Assembly: GCA_001544595.2 (NCBI GenBank)
Contig: FCOH02000010.1
Location: forward strand, 1-64,000
DNA: 64,000 nt
Source of the DNA: Caballeronia peredens
GTDB lineage: Bacteria; Pseudomonadota; Gammaproteobacteria; Burkholderiales; Burkholderiaceae
Direction of reading: 5' to 3'
In this document: piece by piece, positions 56,237-64,000 of the stretch
Numbering within the stretch: the first letter of the stretch is position 1
Layout: each line of letters starts with the position of its first letter
The notes under the pieces: generated by a model
Told to the model about the DNA's origin: nothing
The model's input: the letters and a program-made list of their open reading frames with translations, nothing else
Databases searched by the model: none
Position numbers and translations under genes: made by a program

Positions 56237-57439
56237 ATGAACACGAAGCGAAAAACGATTCTTTCCATTTTTGGAACGCGGCCCGAGGCTATCAAAATGG
56301 CGCCGCTCGTGAAGGCGCTGGAAGCGGAACCGGATGTTCGTTCCGTCGTGTGCGTGACCGGCCAGCATCGTTCGATGCTGCAGCAGGTGCTCGACCTGTT
56401 CGACATCACGCCGCACTACGATCTCGCGCTCATGTCCGAAAATCAGAGCCTGAACGGGCTGACTTCGCGTCTCATGTCGTCGATCGACGATGTGATCACC
56501 CGCGAAGCACCCGATCGCGTACTCGTCCACGGCGATACGACCACAGCGACGGCGGCCGCGCTCGCGGCGTTCCATCGGCAGGTGCCGGTCGTGCACGTCG
56601 AGGCGGGGCTGCGCACCGGCGACATGCAGAGTCCGTGGCCGGAAGAGATGAACCGGCGCGTGGTCGATGTCATGAGCGAACTGATGTTCGTCCCCACACC
56701 GCGTTCGCTCGACAATCTCGCCGGAGAAAAGCTGCACGGCCGTGCGTATGTCACCGGCAACACGGTGATCGACGCGCTGCGCCATGTGACGGCGCGCATC
56801 GATTCGAGCGAGGCGCTGCGCCGCAAGCTCGATGCACGCTTTCCGTTTCTCGACGCGGACAAGCAACTGGTGCTCGTGACCGGGCATCGGCGCGAGAGCT
56901 TCGGACAGGGTCTGCGCGACATCTGCGCTGCGCTCGCGCGCATCGCGAAACGGCGTGACGTGCAGATCGTCTATCCCGTTCATCTGAATCCCAACGTGCA
57001 GGCGACCGTAATCAGCGCGCTCGGTGAAGCGCCGAACGTGTATCTGATCGAGCCGCAGGACTACATGGGCTTCGTGCGGCTGTTGCAGCGTTCGACGCTC
57101 GTGCTCACAGACTCGGGCGGCGTGCAGGAAGAAGCGCCGTCGCTCGGCAAGCCGGTGCTCGTCATGCGCGATGTCACCGAGCGGCCCGAGGCGATCGACG
57201 CGGGCACCGCGATGCTCGTCGGCACGGACAGCGACGCCATCGCAAGCGCGGTGAGTCTCCTGCTCGACGACGAATACGCCCGCGCCGCTTTCTCCCGCAA
57301 CGTGAATCCGTACGGCGACGGACGCGCTTCGGCGCGCATCGTCGCCGTGCTCATGGGCCGTCCTTTCGAGGAATTCCGGCCCACGCATTCGCGCCGCGTG
57401 GAATATGCGGCGCCTCTGACGCGCGAGGCGCTCGTCTAG
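56237..57439 (+). CDS. wecB: UDP-N-acetylglucosamine 2-epimerase (non-hydrolysing)
   Basis: 400 residues: LSIFGTRPEAIKMAPLVKAL, VHGDTTTATAAALAAF, HVEAGLRTGDMQSPWPEEMNR, VTGHRRESFG, and TDSGGVQEEAPSLGKPVLVMR, the full family set. It converts UDP-GlcNAc to UDP-ManNAc in the cytoplasm. GGGGA precedes ATG 56237. It sits upstream of bcsB-like, nfrB and nfrA, so it likely supplies UDP-ManNAc for the polymer made by NfrB rather than for a lipopolysaccharide or common antigen. Confidence 0.93.
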   Translation: MNTKRKTILSIFGTRPEAIKMAPLVKALEAEPDVRSVVCVTGQHRSMLQQVLDLFDITPHYDLALMSENQSLNGLTSRLMSSIDDVITREAPDRVLVHGDTTTATAAALAAFHRQVPVVHVEAGLRTGDMQSPWPEEMNRRVVDVMSELMFVPTPRSLDNLAGEKLHGRAYVTGNTVIDALRHVTARIDSSEALRRKLDARFPFLDADKQLVLVTGHRRESFGQGLRDICAALARIAKRRDVQIVYPVHLNPNVQATVISALGEAPNVYLIEPQDYMGFVRLLQRSTLVLTDSGGVQEEAPSLGKPVLVMRDVTERPEAIDAGTAMLVGTDSDAIASAVSLLLDDEYARAAFSRNVNPYGDGRASARIVAVLMGRPFEEFRPTHSRRVEYAAPLTREALV

Positions 57440-57666
57440 GTTCCATCGTTCAGGCTGCAAAGCACGTCGCGCCACGGCCGGACGCGACCCGACGCGGCGA
57501 GCATTCCGCCGTAGCTGTTTACTTATCCCGGCCGGAAATCACGCTTCACGCAATCGCGGCGTTCGCGCGCGTCGTGCGGGTTTCGCCGGCAGTCCGGGTG
57601 ACATGGGCCGCCGCGAACCGCAGCGCGGCCATCCCGCCCCGTTGCGCTAATTTCGAGTCACACAAC

Positions 57667-59907
57667 TTGACCAACCACAATTCGAAGCGGCGTCGCCTGC
57701 GCGCCGTTCTGGCTTTACTCGGCGCGTGCATCCTCATTCTGACGGGCATGCCGCGCGCGGCGCTCGCCGCTTCCGGCGCGGACAACGACATCGCCGGCGC
57801 GTTCGGACGGCTCGGCCTCGACGTGCAGGAAACGCGCACCGTGACGCTCAGGCAACTCGGCCTGCTCGAAAGCGTCACGCTCAATGCGCCCGATACGCGG
57901 CGCGAGTTCTTCCTGCCCGTGCCCGCGGGCGTGCCGATCACCGACGCCACGCTGCAATTCGACGGCGGTTACGTGCGCGGCGACGGCGGCCGCGTGACGA
58001 TGCTGCTGTCACTCGACGGCTCGCCGGTTCTCGCGCGCGCCTTCACGAAGGAATCGGGCGGCGTCGCGGTGAACCTCGGTGTCGACGGCGCGCCGCGAAC
58101 GGCGGGCTTCGTGCGGCTGGGGCTCGGCTTCGCGTCGGTGATCAATCAGAACGACTGCACGGATCAGACGGCGATCGGCAATGTGCTGCGCGTCGATCCG
58201 ACCACGCGTCTCACGTTCCGCTTCAATCCCGCCGACGTACACGACCTGCGTACCGCATGGAGCGCGCTGCCGTACGCGCCGGTGCTGGCGGTCGCGGGCC
58301 GCAAGCTGTCGACCAACGCGTTCGACACGGCCTGGCGCACCAATGCGCTGCTCCAGCGCGACGGCAAGCGCCCCGTGATGCAGGCGCTGCCCGCCGTGGG
58401 CGAGACGGTCGATCTGAGCGGCACCGACGTGCCTGCGGCGCTGCGCGGCGTGCCCGCGTTCGCGGCGCTGGCCGCGGGCGGCAAGCATGTGATCGCCGAT
58501 CAGGCCGAACTGGGCGCGCTCGTGGCGCTGGCGCCGCGCGCGGCGTTCGGGCCGGACGTGGTCGTCGCCGACGAGGCGCTGCGGCGCACGATCGGCGCCG
58601 CGCTCGACGCATTGCGTCTGCAGGTCGCGAGCACGTCCGCCGATGCGCTCGCCGCTTTCGACGCCTGGCGCAAGCGCACGGCTTCCCAGTTGACGACGCC
58701 GCTCGCGCCGGGCGAAGTGCGCGTCGCGCACGTGGGCGGACGCGCGCTGATCGTCGTCGGCGACACGCGCGGCATCGGCGCGCTCGCGCACGGCTGGCGG
58801 CCGATCGACGTGTCGGACCGCGTGGTCGTGCATCGCATCGACGTCGCGCAGCAGACGCGCGGCGACACCATTGCGCTGTCCGATCTCGGCGGCGATCCGC
58901 GCAGCATCGACGTGCAGACGAACGCATCGTGGGACGCGCGCTTCGATCTCGCGGCGGCGTCGGGCAACGGCCGGCTGCCGGAGCAGGTGGTGCTCGACCT
59001 CGCGGCGTCGCCCACGCTGTCCAACGGCGGCGCGACGGCCACCATCTATTTCAACGACGTGATGATCGGCGCGCGTCTCATCAATGTCGACGGCGCGCGC
59101 CAACGTCTGATCGCGTCGATTCCGCGCTACGCACTCGCGCGCACCAACGATCTGCGCGTGAGCCTGCGCCGCCAGCCCGACGCGGGTTGCCAGGCGCGCC
59201 AGACGTATCCGGTCGCAATTCTGCCGACGAGCCACCTGCGCCTCGCGAAGGCGACGCCCGTCAACACCTTCGCGGGGATGGCGGCGCGCTACGCGTCGTC
59301 GGCGACTGTATACGTGCCGCGCACTTATCTCGACGATGCGCTCGACAGCGTGCCGCGCCTCGCCGTGCTGACCGGCGCGGCGGGCATCGCGCCCGTCTCG
59401 GCGAAATTCGCGGTGAGCGCGCCGCAAGACGCCGCCCAACCCGACGGCCCGTTCCTCGCCGCCGACGTCAGACTCGCCGACGAAAAAAATCCCGCCGTCT
59501 ATTCGGCCGAGCGCCTGTCGCTGACGTCGCCTTCGGGCGACACGCTGCTCGACATGTCGGGGCTGTCGCGCGTGGCCGTCGTGAGCGTGGCGAGCTCGGG
59601 CGGGCAGAGCGGCATCGTGTATCGCGCGGTGGGAACGGCGCCGGTGCTGACCGACAAGCTGCAACTGTCGCGCGGCGATATCGCCGTGGTGGACGGCAGC
59701 GGCGTGCTCAAGCAGTTCGACACGGTCGGCGCCGACGAACTCTCCGACGAGCCCGCGACCAGCACCGACTGGGTCACGCGGCACTGGGCGCGCTGGGGCA
59801 TTCCGGCCGTGCTTGTCGTGCTGCTGCTCGCGCTGATCGCGCTGGCGGGCGCCGCGCGCCGCAAACATCGCAACGCACAACGCGGGGACGACGAGGACCG
59901 CGCGTGA
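57667..59907 (+). CDS. BcsB-like periplasmic exopolysaccharide subunit
   Basis: About 746 residues. A signal peptide (RRRLRAVLALLGACILILTG ... ALAAS) leads to a long periplasmic part and a single C-terminal membrane segment (WGIPAVLVVLLLALIALAG). Domains such as REFFLPVPAGVPITDATLQF and ATIYFNDVMIGARLINVDG match the repeated jelly-roll/flavodoxin-like modules of cellulose synthase BcsB. It likely guides a polymer made by NfrB through the periplasm. TTG 57667 is chosen as it starts a good signal peptide, but GTG 57574 is open in frame and no ribosome-binding site decides between them. Its stop overlaps nfrB (TGATG). Confidence 0.72.
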   Translation: MTNHNSKRRRLRAVLALLGACILILTGMPRAALAASGADNDIAGAFGRLGLDVQETRTVTLRQLGLLESVTLNAPDTRREFFLPVPAGVPITDATLQFDGGYVRGDGGRVTMLLSLDGSPVLARAFTKESGGVAVNLGVDGAPRTAGFVRLGLGFASVINQNDCTDQTAIGNVLRVDPTTRLTFRFNPADVHDLRTAWSALPYAPVLAVAGRKLSTNAFDTAWRTNALLQRDGKRPVMQALPAVGETVDLSGTDVPAALRGVPAFAALAAGGKHVIADQAELGALVALAPRAAFGPDVVVADEALRRTIGAALDALRLQVASTSADALAAFDAWRKRTASQLTTPLAPGEVRVAHVGGRALIVVGDTRGIGALAHGWRPIDVSDRVVVHRIDVAQQTRGDTIALSDLGGDPRSIDVQTNASWDARFDLAAASGNGRLPEQVVLDLAASPTLSNGGATATIYFNDVMIGARLINVDGARQRLIASIPRYALARTNDLRVSLRRQPDAGCQARQTYPVAILPTSHLRLAKATPVNTFAGMAARYASSATVYVPRTYLDDALDSVPRLAVLTGAAGIAPVSAKFAVSAPQDAAQPDGPFLAADVRLADEKNPAVYSAERLSLTSPSGDTLLDMSGLSRVAVVSVASSGGQSGIVYRAVGTAPVLTDKLQLSRGDIAVVDGSGVLKQFDTVGADELSDEPATSTDWVTRHWARWGIPAVLVVLLLALIALAGAARRKHRNAQRGDDEDRA

Positions 59908-62084
59908 TGCTCGAAACGCTCCGGTGGTACGGCGAGATCGTTCTCGCCGAGTACTACCAGGGACTCGAATACGTGGCCGCGACCGTTGCGGCGATCATCC
60001 TGCTTTCGAGTCTCGATGACCTGTTCATCGACGCCTGGTTCTGGACGCGCAAGCTCTGGCGGCGCGTGACGGTCGAGCGCCGCTACGCGCCGCTCACGAT
60101 CGAACAGCTCTACGCGCGCGACGAGCAGCCCATCGCGATCATGGTGCCCGCGTGGCAGGAGTACGACGTGATCGCCGCGATGATCGAGGATCTCGTGCGC
60201 GTGCTCGACTATCGCGCGTACACGGTGTTCGTCGGCACCTATCAGAACGATGCCGCGACGATCGCCGAAGTGGAGCGCATGCGGCATCGCTACAAGCATC
60301 TGCATCGCGTGGAAGTGCCGCACGACGGCCCGACGTGCAAGGCCGACTGCCTCAACTGGCTCGTGCAGGCGATCCTGCGCTACGAGTACGAGGCGGGCAT
60401 GGAGTTCGCGGGCGTCGTCATGCATGACAGCGAAGACGTGCTGCATCCGATCGAGCTCAAGTTCTTCAACTATCTTCTGCCGCGCAAGGACATGATCCAG
60501 TTGCCGGTGGCGTCGCTCGAACGTCACTGGTTCGAGCTCGTCGCGGGCACCTATATGGACGAGTTCGCCGAGTGGCACGCGAAGGATCTCGTCGTGCGCG
60601 AAAGTCTCGCGGGCGCGGTGCCGTCGGCGGGCGTCGGAACGTGCTTTTCGCGCCGCGCGATTCTTGCGCTCGTCGAGCAGACGGAGCATCAGCCGTTCAA
60701 CACCGAAAGCCTGACCGAAGACTACGACATCGGCACGCGCATCACGAAGCTCGGCATGCAGTCGATCTTTCCGCTCTTTCCCGTCGAGTTCACGACACGC
60801 CGCAAAGGCTGGTTCGGCTTCGGCCCCGAGCGCGAAATCAGCCTGACGATGCCGCTGTGCGTGCGCGAATTCTTCCCCGACACGTTTCGCACCGCATACC
60901 GGCAGCGCGCGCGCTGGACGCTCGGCATCGGCCTGCAGGGCTGGGCGCTGACGGGCTGGAGCGGATCGCTCGCGAACCGCTATCTGCTGATGCGCGACCG
61001 CAAGGGCGTCGTCACCGCGTTCGTCGGCATGCTCGCGTACCTGCTCGCCGTGCAGTTCATGCTGTTCGCGGCGGCTTCGTATTTCGGTGTCGCGACCGAC
61101 TTCTTTCCGTCGCCGTTCATCGATTCGGGCTGGCTGCAGGCGCTGCTCGCGGCGAACTCGGTCGCGCTCGTGCTGCGCGTCACGCAGCGCATCATCTTCA
61201 CTTCGCGGCTGTATGGCTGGGAGCACGGCGTGCTCGCGGTGCCGCGCATGGTCATCAGCAACGTGATCAACTTCATGGCGGTGGCGCGCGCGTGGCGGCT
61301 GTTCATCGTGCATGTGGTGACGGGGCGTCGGCTCGCGTGGGACAAGACGATGCACGACTTCCCGAGCACCGACGGCCTGCGCGACACGCGTCAGGATCTC
61401 GGCGAGCTGCTCGTGTCGTGGCAGGCGATCGACCCCGAACGCCTCGAAGAAGCGCGCCGCACCGATCACGCGCGCGAGGCGCCGATCGGCCGCGTGCTCG
61501 TCACGCGCGGCTGGCTCGACGAAGAGACGCTCGCCGAGGCGATCGCGTTTCAGGCGGACTTGCCGCGCGGGCGCCTCGATCCGGCGCGCATGAGTCCGAC
61601 GACGGTCACGACGCCCGACACGCTCGTGCGGCTGCGCGCGCTGCCGCAGGGCATCGACGCGAACGGGCACGCTGTGTTCGTCTGCGCGGGCCTGCTCGAC
61701 GATGCCGCGCTCGCCGAACTGCGCGCGGCGGCGGGCCGGCCGGTCGCCTTGCAGATCGTGCGCGAGGGCGAGATCGCGGCGGGCTTGCGGATGCTGCGGG
61801 CGGCCGGCACGCCGATCCTGACCGATGACGCCGCGCTCGCTGCGCCGCCGTCGCTTGCCGGTGCCGACGCGGCGCGCGGCGTGCCGCTGCTCGGCGACGT
61901 CATGATCGAGATGGGACTCGTCACGCGCAGCGCGTTCGAGACGGCGTTGCAGAACTACCGGCCGGAGCGGCACGGGCGCATCGGCGATTACATGGTCGCG
62001 GAGCAGGTCATCACGCGCGATGCGCTGACCGCCGCGATCGCCGAGCAGCGCCGCCGCTTTCTCGCGCAGGCCGGGAATCGATGA
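59907..62084 (+). CDS. nfrB: NfrB-type family 2 glycosyltransferase with MshEN domain
   Basis: 725 residues. Membrane segments near residues 20-37 and in the middle (about 365-470) flank a GT2 domain with PAWQEYDVI, HDGPTCKADCLNW, HDSEDVLHP, the TED motif LTEDYDIGT and YRQRARWTL. The C-terminal part (about 500-725) holds MshEN-type repeats, the c-di-GMP-binding fold known from E. coli NfrB: PIGRVLVTRGWLDEETLAEA and GRIGDYMVAEQVITRDALT. The first repeat lacks the key Arg of RLG; the last keeps it (R-I-G). It is expected to polymerise ManNAc-type sugar when c-di-GMP binds. It overlaps both neighbours (TGATG, ATGA). Confidence 0.88.
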   Translation: MLETLRWYGEIVLAEYYQGLEYVAATVAAIILLSSLDDLFIDAWFWTRKLWRRVTVERRYAPLTIEQLYARDEQPIAIMVPAWQEYDVIAAMIEDLVRVLDYRAYTVFVGTYQNDAATIAEVERMRHRYKHLHRVEVPHDGPTCKADCLNWLVQAILRYEYEAGMEFAGVVMHDSEDVLHPIELKFFNYLLPRKDMIQLPVASLERHWFELVAGTYMDEFAEWHAKDLVVRESLAGAVPSAGVGTCFSRRAILALVEQTEHQPFNTESLTEDYDIGTRITKLGMQSIFPLFPVEFTTRRKGWFGFGPEREISLTMPLCVREFFPDTFRTAYRQRARWTLGIGLQGWALTGWSGSLANRYLLMRDRKGVVTAFVGMLAYLLAVQFMLFAAASYFGVATDFFPSPFIDSGWLQALLAANSVALVLRVTQRIIFTSRLYGWEHGVLAVPRMVISNVINFMAVARAWRLFIVHVVTGRRLAWDKTMHDFPSTDGLRDTRQDLGELLVSWQAIDPERLEEARRTDHAREAPIGRVLVTRGWLDEETLAEAIAFQADLPRGRLDPARMSPTTVTTPDTLVRLRALPQGIDANGHAVFVCAGLLDDAALAELRAAAGRPVALQIVREGEIAAGLRMLRAAGTPILTDDAALAAPPSLAGADAARGVPLLGDVMIEMGLVTRSAFETALQNYRPERHGRIGDYMVAEQVITRDALTAAIAEQRRRFLAQAGNR

Positions 62085-64000
62085 CCGCGCGCCTTCGACG
62101 ACATGCGCGTCTCGCCCTGTTGACCGCGGCCACGCTGTACGCGCCGGCGGCCGCGCGCGCGGATGCGAATTTGCCGCTGCCGTTGAGCGGCGCGGCCTAT
62201 CGTGTCGCGCGCGAGGCGCTCGCGGCTTACGACGAACATCGTTATGCCGATGCCGTCGCCGGGGCGCGCGAAGCGATCCGGCAGCGTCCGGACGTTGCCG
62301 AACTGCGTCTGCTGCTGGCCAATTCGCTGGCGGCGCGCGGGCGTCTGAAAGAGGCGAGCCGCGCACTCGGCGACGCCATCGCGCAACTCGGGCCGCTGCC
62401 GGCGCTCACGGCGCGGCGCAGGCAGATCGACATCCTGATCGCGTCGGGCGGCGCAGGCGGCGTGCCCAACGATTTGCCCGAACCGGCGCTGAAGGCCGCG
62501 CGCGAGGCGTATCGCGCCTACGGGAAAAAGGATTACGCGGCGGCGGTGGCGAACAGCCGTGAAGCCGTGCGTCTCGCGCCGCAAGCCGAGCGTCTGCGTT
62601 ATCTGCTGATCGACTCGCTCGCCGCATCCGGCGACGATGCCGCCGCTTACGACGCCGCGCTCGACGCGTCGAAACGCTTCGGCGACAACGACGGCTTGCG
62701 CGAACGGCGGCGCTTCATCGGCGACAGGCTCGCGCCCGCGGAATCGAAAGCGGCGTACGCGGCGCGCGAACGCGGCGATCCGGCCGAAGCGCAGCGGCTC
62801 GCGCAGCAAGCGGTGGCGTACGCGCCCGGCCGAATGGACTTCCGCATGCAACTGATCGAGACGCTGTTCGCGCGCGGCGATCTTGCGGGCGTCGAGGCGG
62901 CATCGGGCGATGCGCTCGCCGTCGATCAGGCCGATCCGCTCGCGTCGGCGTTGCGCGGTTACGCACGCGCGGCGCGCGGCGACGAAGCGGGCGCCGACGC
63001 CGATTTCGCGCGGGCGCTTGCGCCAGTCGATTCGGGCGACGAACGCCGCTATCGCGATGCGCGGGTCGCGCGCACGATCGTCGCCGACGTGCGGCTCGCG
63101 CAGGACAACCCGCAGGCCGCGCTCGACGCGCTGCCATCCGTCGACAGCAAAACGCCCGACGATGCCGATGCCGCGATCATCCTGCGGCGGCATCGCGCGC
63201 AAACGCTGGCGCGCATGGGCGCGGCGCAGGCGCCGGAAGCGGCGCAGATCGATCCGCGCGCACGCCCGACGTTCGAGTGCCGTACGGACGAGTTCGGCGC
63301 ATCGTGCGATGTCTACGCGCACGATCCCGCGCTTGCCGCGACCCGCGAAGCGCGCCTCGCCGAGCGACGCGGCGATCGCGCGGCGGCGATCGGCTACTGG
63401 CGCACGGCGATCGCCGAAGTGCCCGACGATCCGCAGCCGCGCATCGCGCTGATTGACGCGCTCGCGGCGAGCGGGCGGACGCGCGAGGCGTCGAACGAGG
63501 CGCGCGCGCTCATCGATGCGAATCTGCTCGAATCGATGAGCGACGTGCAGGCCGCGTTCATCGCGCAGCGCGCGGGCGACAAGGCGCTCGCGCTCGATTA
63601 TTTCGCGCGCGCCGATCGCGCGGGCACGCTTCCCGCATCGGCCGAAGCCGACGCCGGTTATGCGGCGCTCGGGATGCATCGCAACGACGAGGGCGCGCGC
63701 TATCTGGAGCGCGCGATCGACCACAGCGCGAGCGGCCCGGCCGACGAAGCGCTGTCGTCGCAGGCGCTGAACGACGCCCGCGCGGCGCACGCCGAAGCGA
63801 CGCGCAACTGGGGCTTCAGCGCGACCGTGAACTATCGCGGCAGCGGCGCGCAGCAAGGCTTCGCGTTCGCGCCGACGCCGGGTCTGTCGAACAACTGGCA
63901 GGCGGGCGCGGAGGCCTACTGGCGTCCGTTCGGCAGCCTCGGCGACCGCATGTTCGAGGTGTACGCGCGCGGCTACGAGAATTTCGGCGTGAAGGGCGGC
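62081..64000 (+). CDS. nfrA: NfrA-type outer-membrane export protein, partial
   Basis: 640 codons are present; the 3' end lies beyond the window. A signal peptide (LLTAATLYAPAAARADA) is followed by tandem TPR-like repeats (YRVAREALAAYDEHRYADAVAGAREAI, AAREAYRAYGKKDYAAAVANSREAV, and more). A new region from about residue 570 (NWGFSATVNYRGSGAQQG) probably begins the C-terminal beta-barrel. E. coli NfrA is the phage N4 receptor component and exports the NfrB-made polymer. Its ATG overlaps the nfrB stop codon. Confidence 0.85.
   Translation, partial: MTARLRRHARLALLTAATLYAPAAARADANLPLPLSGAAYRVAREALAAYDEHRYADAVAGAREAIRQRPDVAELRLLLANSLAARGRLKEASRALGDAIAQLGPLPALTARRRQIDILIASGGAGGVPNDLPEPALKAAREAYRAYGKKDYAAAVANSREAVRLAPQAERLRYLLIDSLAASGDDAAAYDAALDASKRFGDNDGLRERRRFIGDRLAPAESKAAYAARERGDPAEAQRLAQQAVAYAPGRMDFRMQLIETLFARGDLAGVEAASGDALAVDQADPLASALRGYARAARGDEAGADADFARALAPVDSGDERRYRDARVARTIVADVRLAQDNPQAALDALPSVDSKTPDDADAAIILRRHRAQTLARMGAAQAPEAAQIDPRARPTFECRTDEFGASCDVYAHDPALAATREARLAERRGDRAAAIGYWRTAIAEVPDDPQPRIALIDALAASGRTREASNEARALIDANLLESMSDVQAAFIAQRAGDKALALDYFARADRAGTLPASAEADAGYAALGMHRNDEGARYLERAIDHSASGPADEALSSQALNDARAAHAEATRNWGFSATVNYRGSGAQQGFAFAPTPGLSNNWQAGAEAYWRPFGSLGDRMFEVYARGYENFGVKGG

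Noticed and set aside
57726-59906. Extending the nfrB frame upstream into a 1452-residue protein
   Set aside because: The extra part is an out-of-frame reading of the bcsB-like gene; the real start is the ATG at 59907 in the TGATG overlap.
59499-62366. Long minus-strand open frame opposite nfrB
   Set aside because: Shadow of the glycosyltransferase gene; no recognisable protein features.

Overview
The window looks like a chromosomal segment of a high-G+C betaproteobacterium of the Burkholderia sensu lato group (Burkholderia, Paraburkholderia or Caballeronia). This placement is inferred from the polyhydroxybutyrate genes, the gene families, the codon use and the density of catabolic operons. 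I saw no rRNA, tRNA, CRISPR array, insertion sequence or prophage. Most of it is intact, tightly packed and well-bounded metabolic and regulatory operons.

Layout. (1) 1-2200: end of a thiolase gene, phaB with a terminator, then small envelope or unknown proteins. (2) 2577-7839: a hybrid histidine kinase with three receiver domains, convergent with a lipoyl-E3 fusion. (3) 8022-12012: a compact molybdenum-linked island. A DUF2325 gene converges on an operon encoding a molybdopterin-domain protein, NifQ and a one-domain ModE-like regulator. Matching ModE-type palindromes lie at both outer ends. (4) 12172-17557: a small SnoaL-like protein and a ROK-regulated sugar ABC transporter operon with a near-perfect operator. 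(5) 17846-24067: methionine sulfoxide reductase, DUF302, an orphan sugar-binding protein, a FAH-family enzyme with a divergent IclR regulator, UspA, a lone receiver protein and small unknowns. (6) 24355-29312: a UbiB-like protein that has lost kinase residues, then a four-gene operon (IclR, SDR, MFS, cupin dioxygenase). (7) 29474-34239: a glycosyltransferase and the cyoABCD bo-type oxidase operon. (8) 34477-43604: a terephthalate-type cluster (IclR regulator, oxygenase A2/A3, dihydrodiol dehydrogenase B, reductase A1, MFS permease) followed by an ABC permease and ATPase without a binding protein. (9) 44028-47498: a decayed NarL-type regulator, nitronate monooxygenase, DUF3079 and small unknowns with an HNH protein. 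(10) 47970-56015: alcohol dehydrogenase, HxlR, isochorismatase and aldehyde dehydrogenase genes, then a LysR/CitMHS/AtuA module. (11) 56237 to the end: wecB, a bcsB-like gene, nfrB and nfrA (cut by the window edge), a likely c-di-GMP-controlled N-acetylmannosamine-type exopolysaccharide locus.

Most worth following up are the molybdenum island with paired operators, the nfr/wecB/bcsB polysaccharide locus, the tph-type aromatic diacid cluster and the UbiB pseudokinase. All names come from reading motifs and remembered family sequences. No database search was run.
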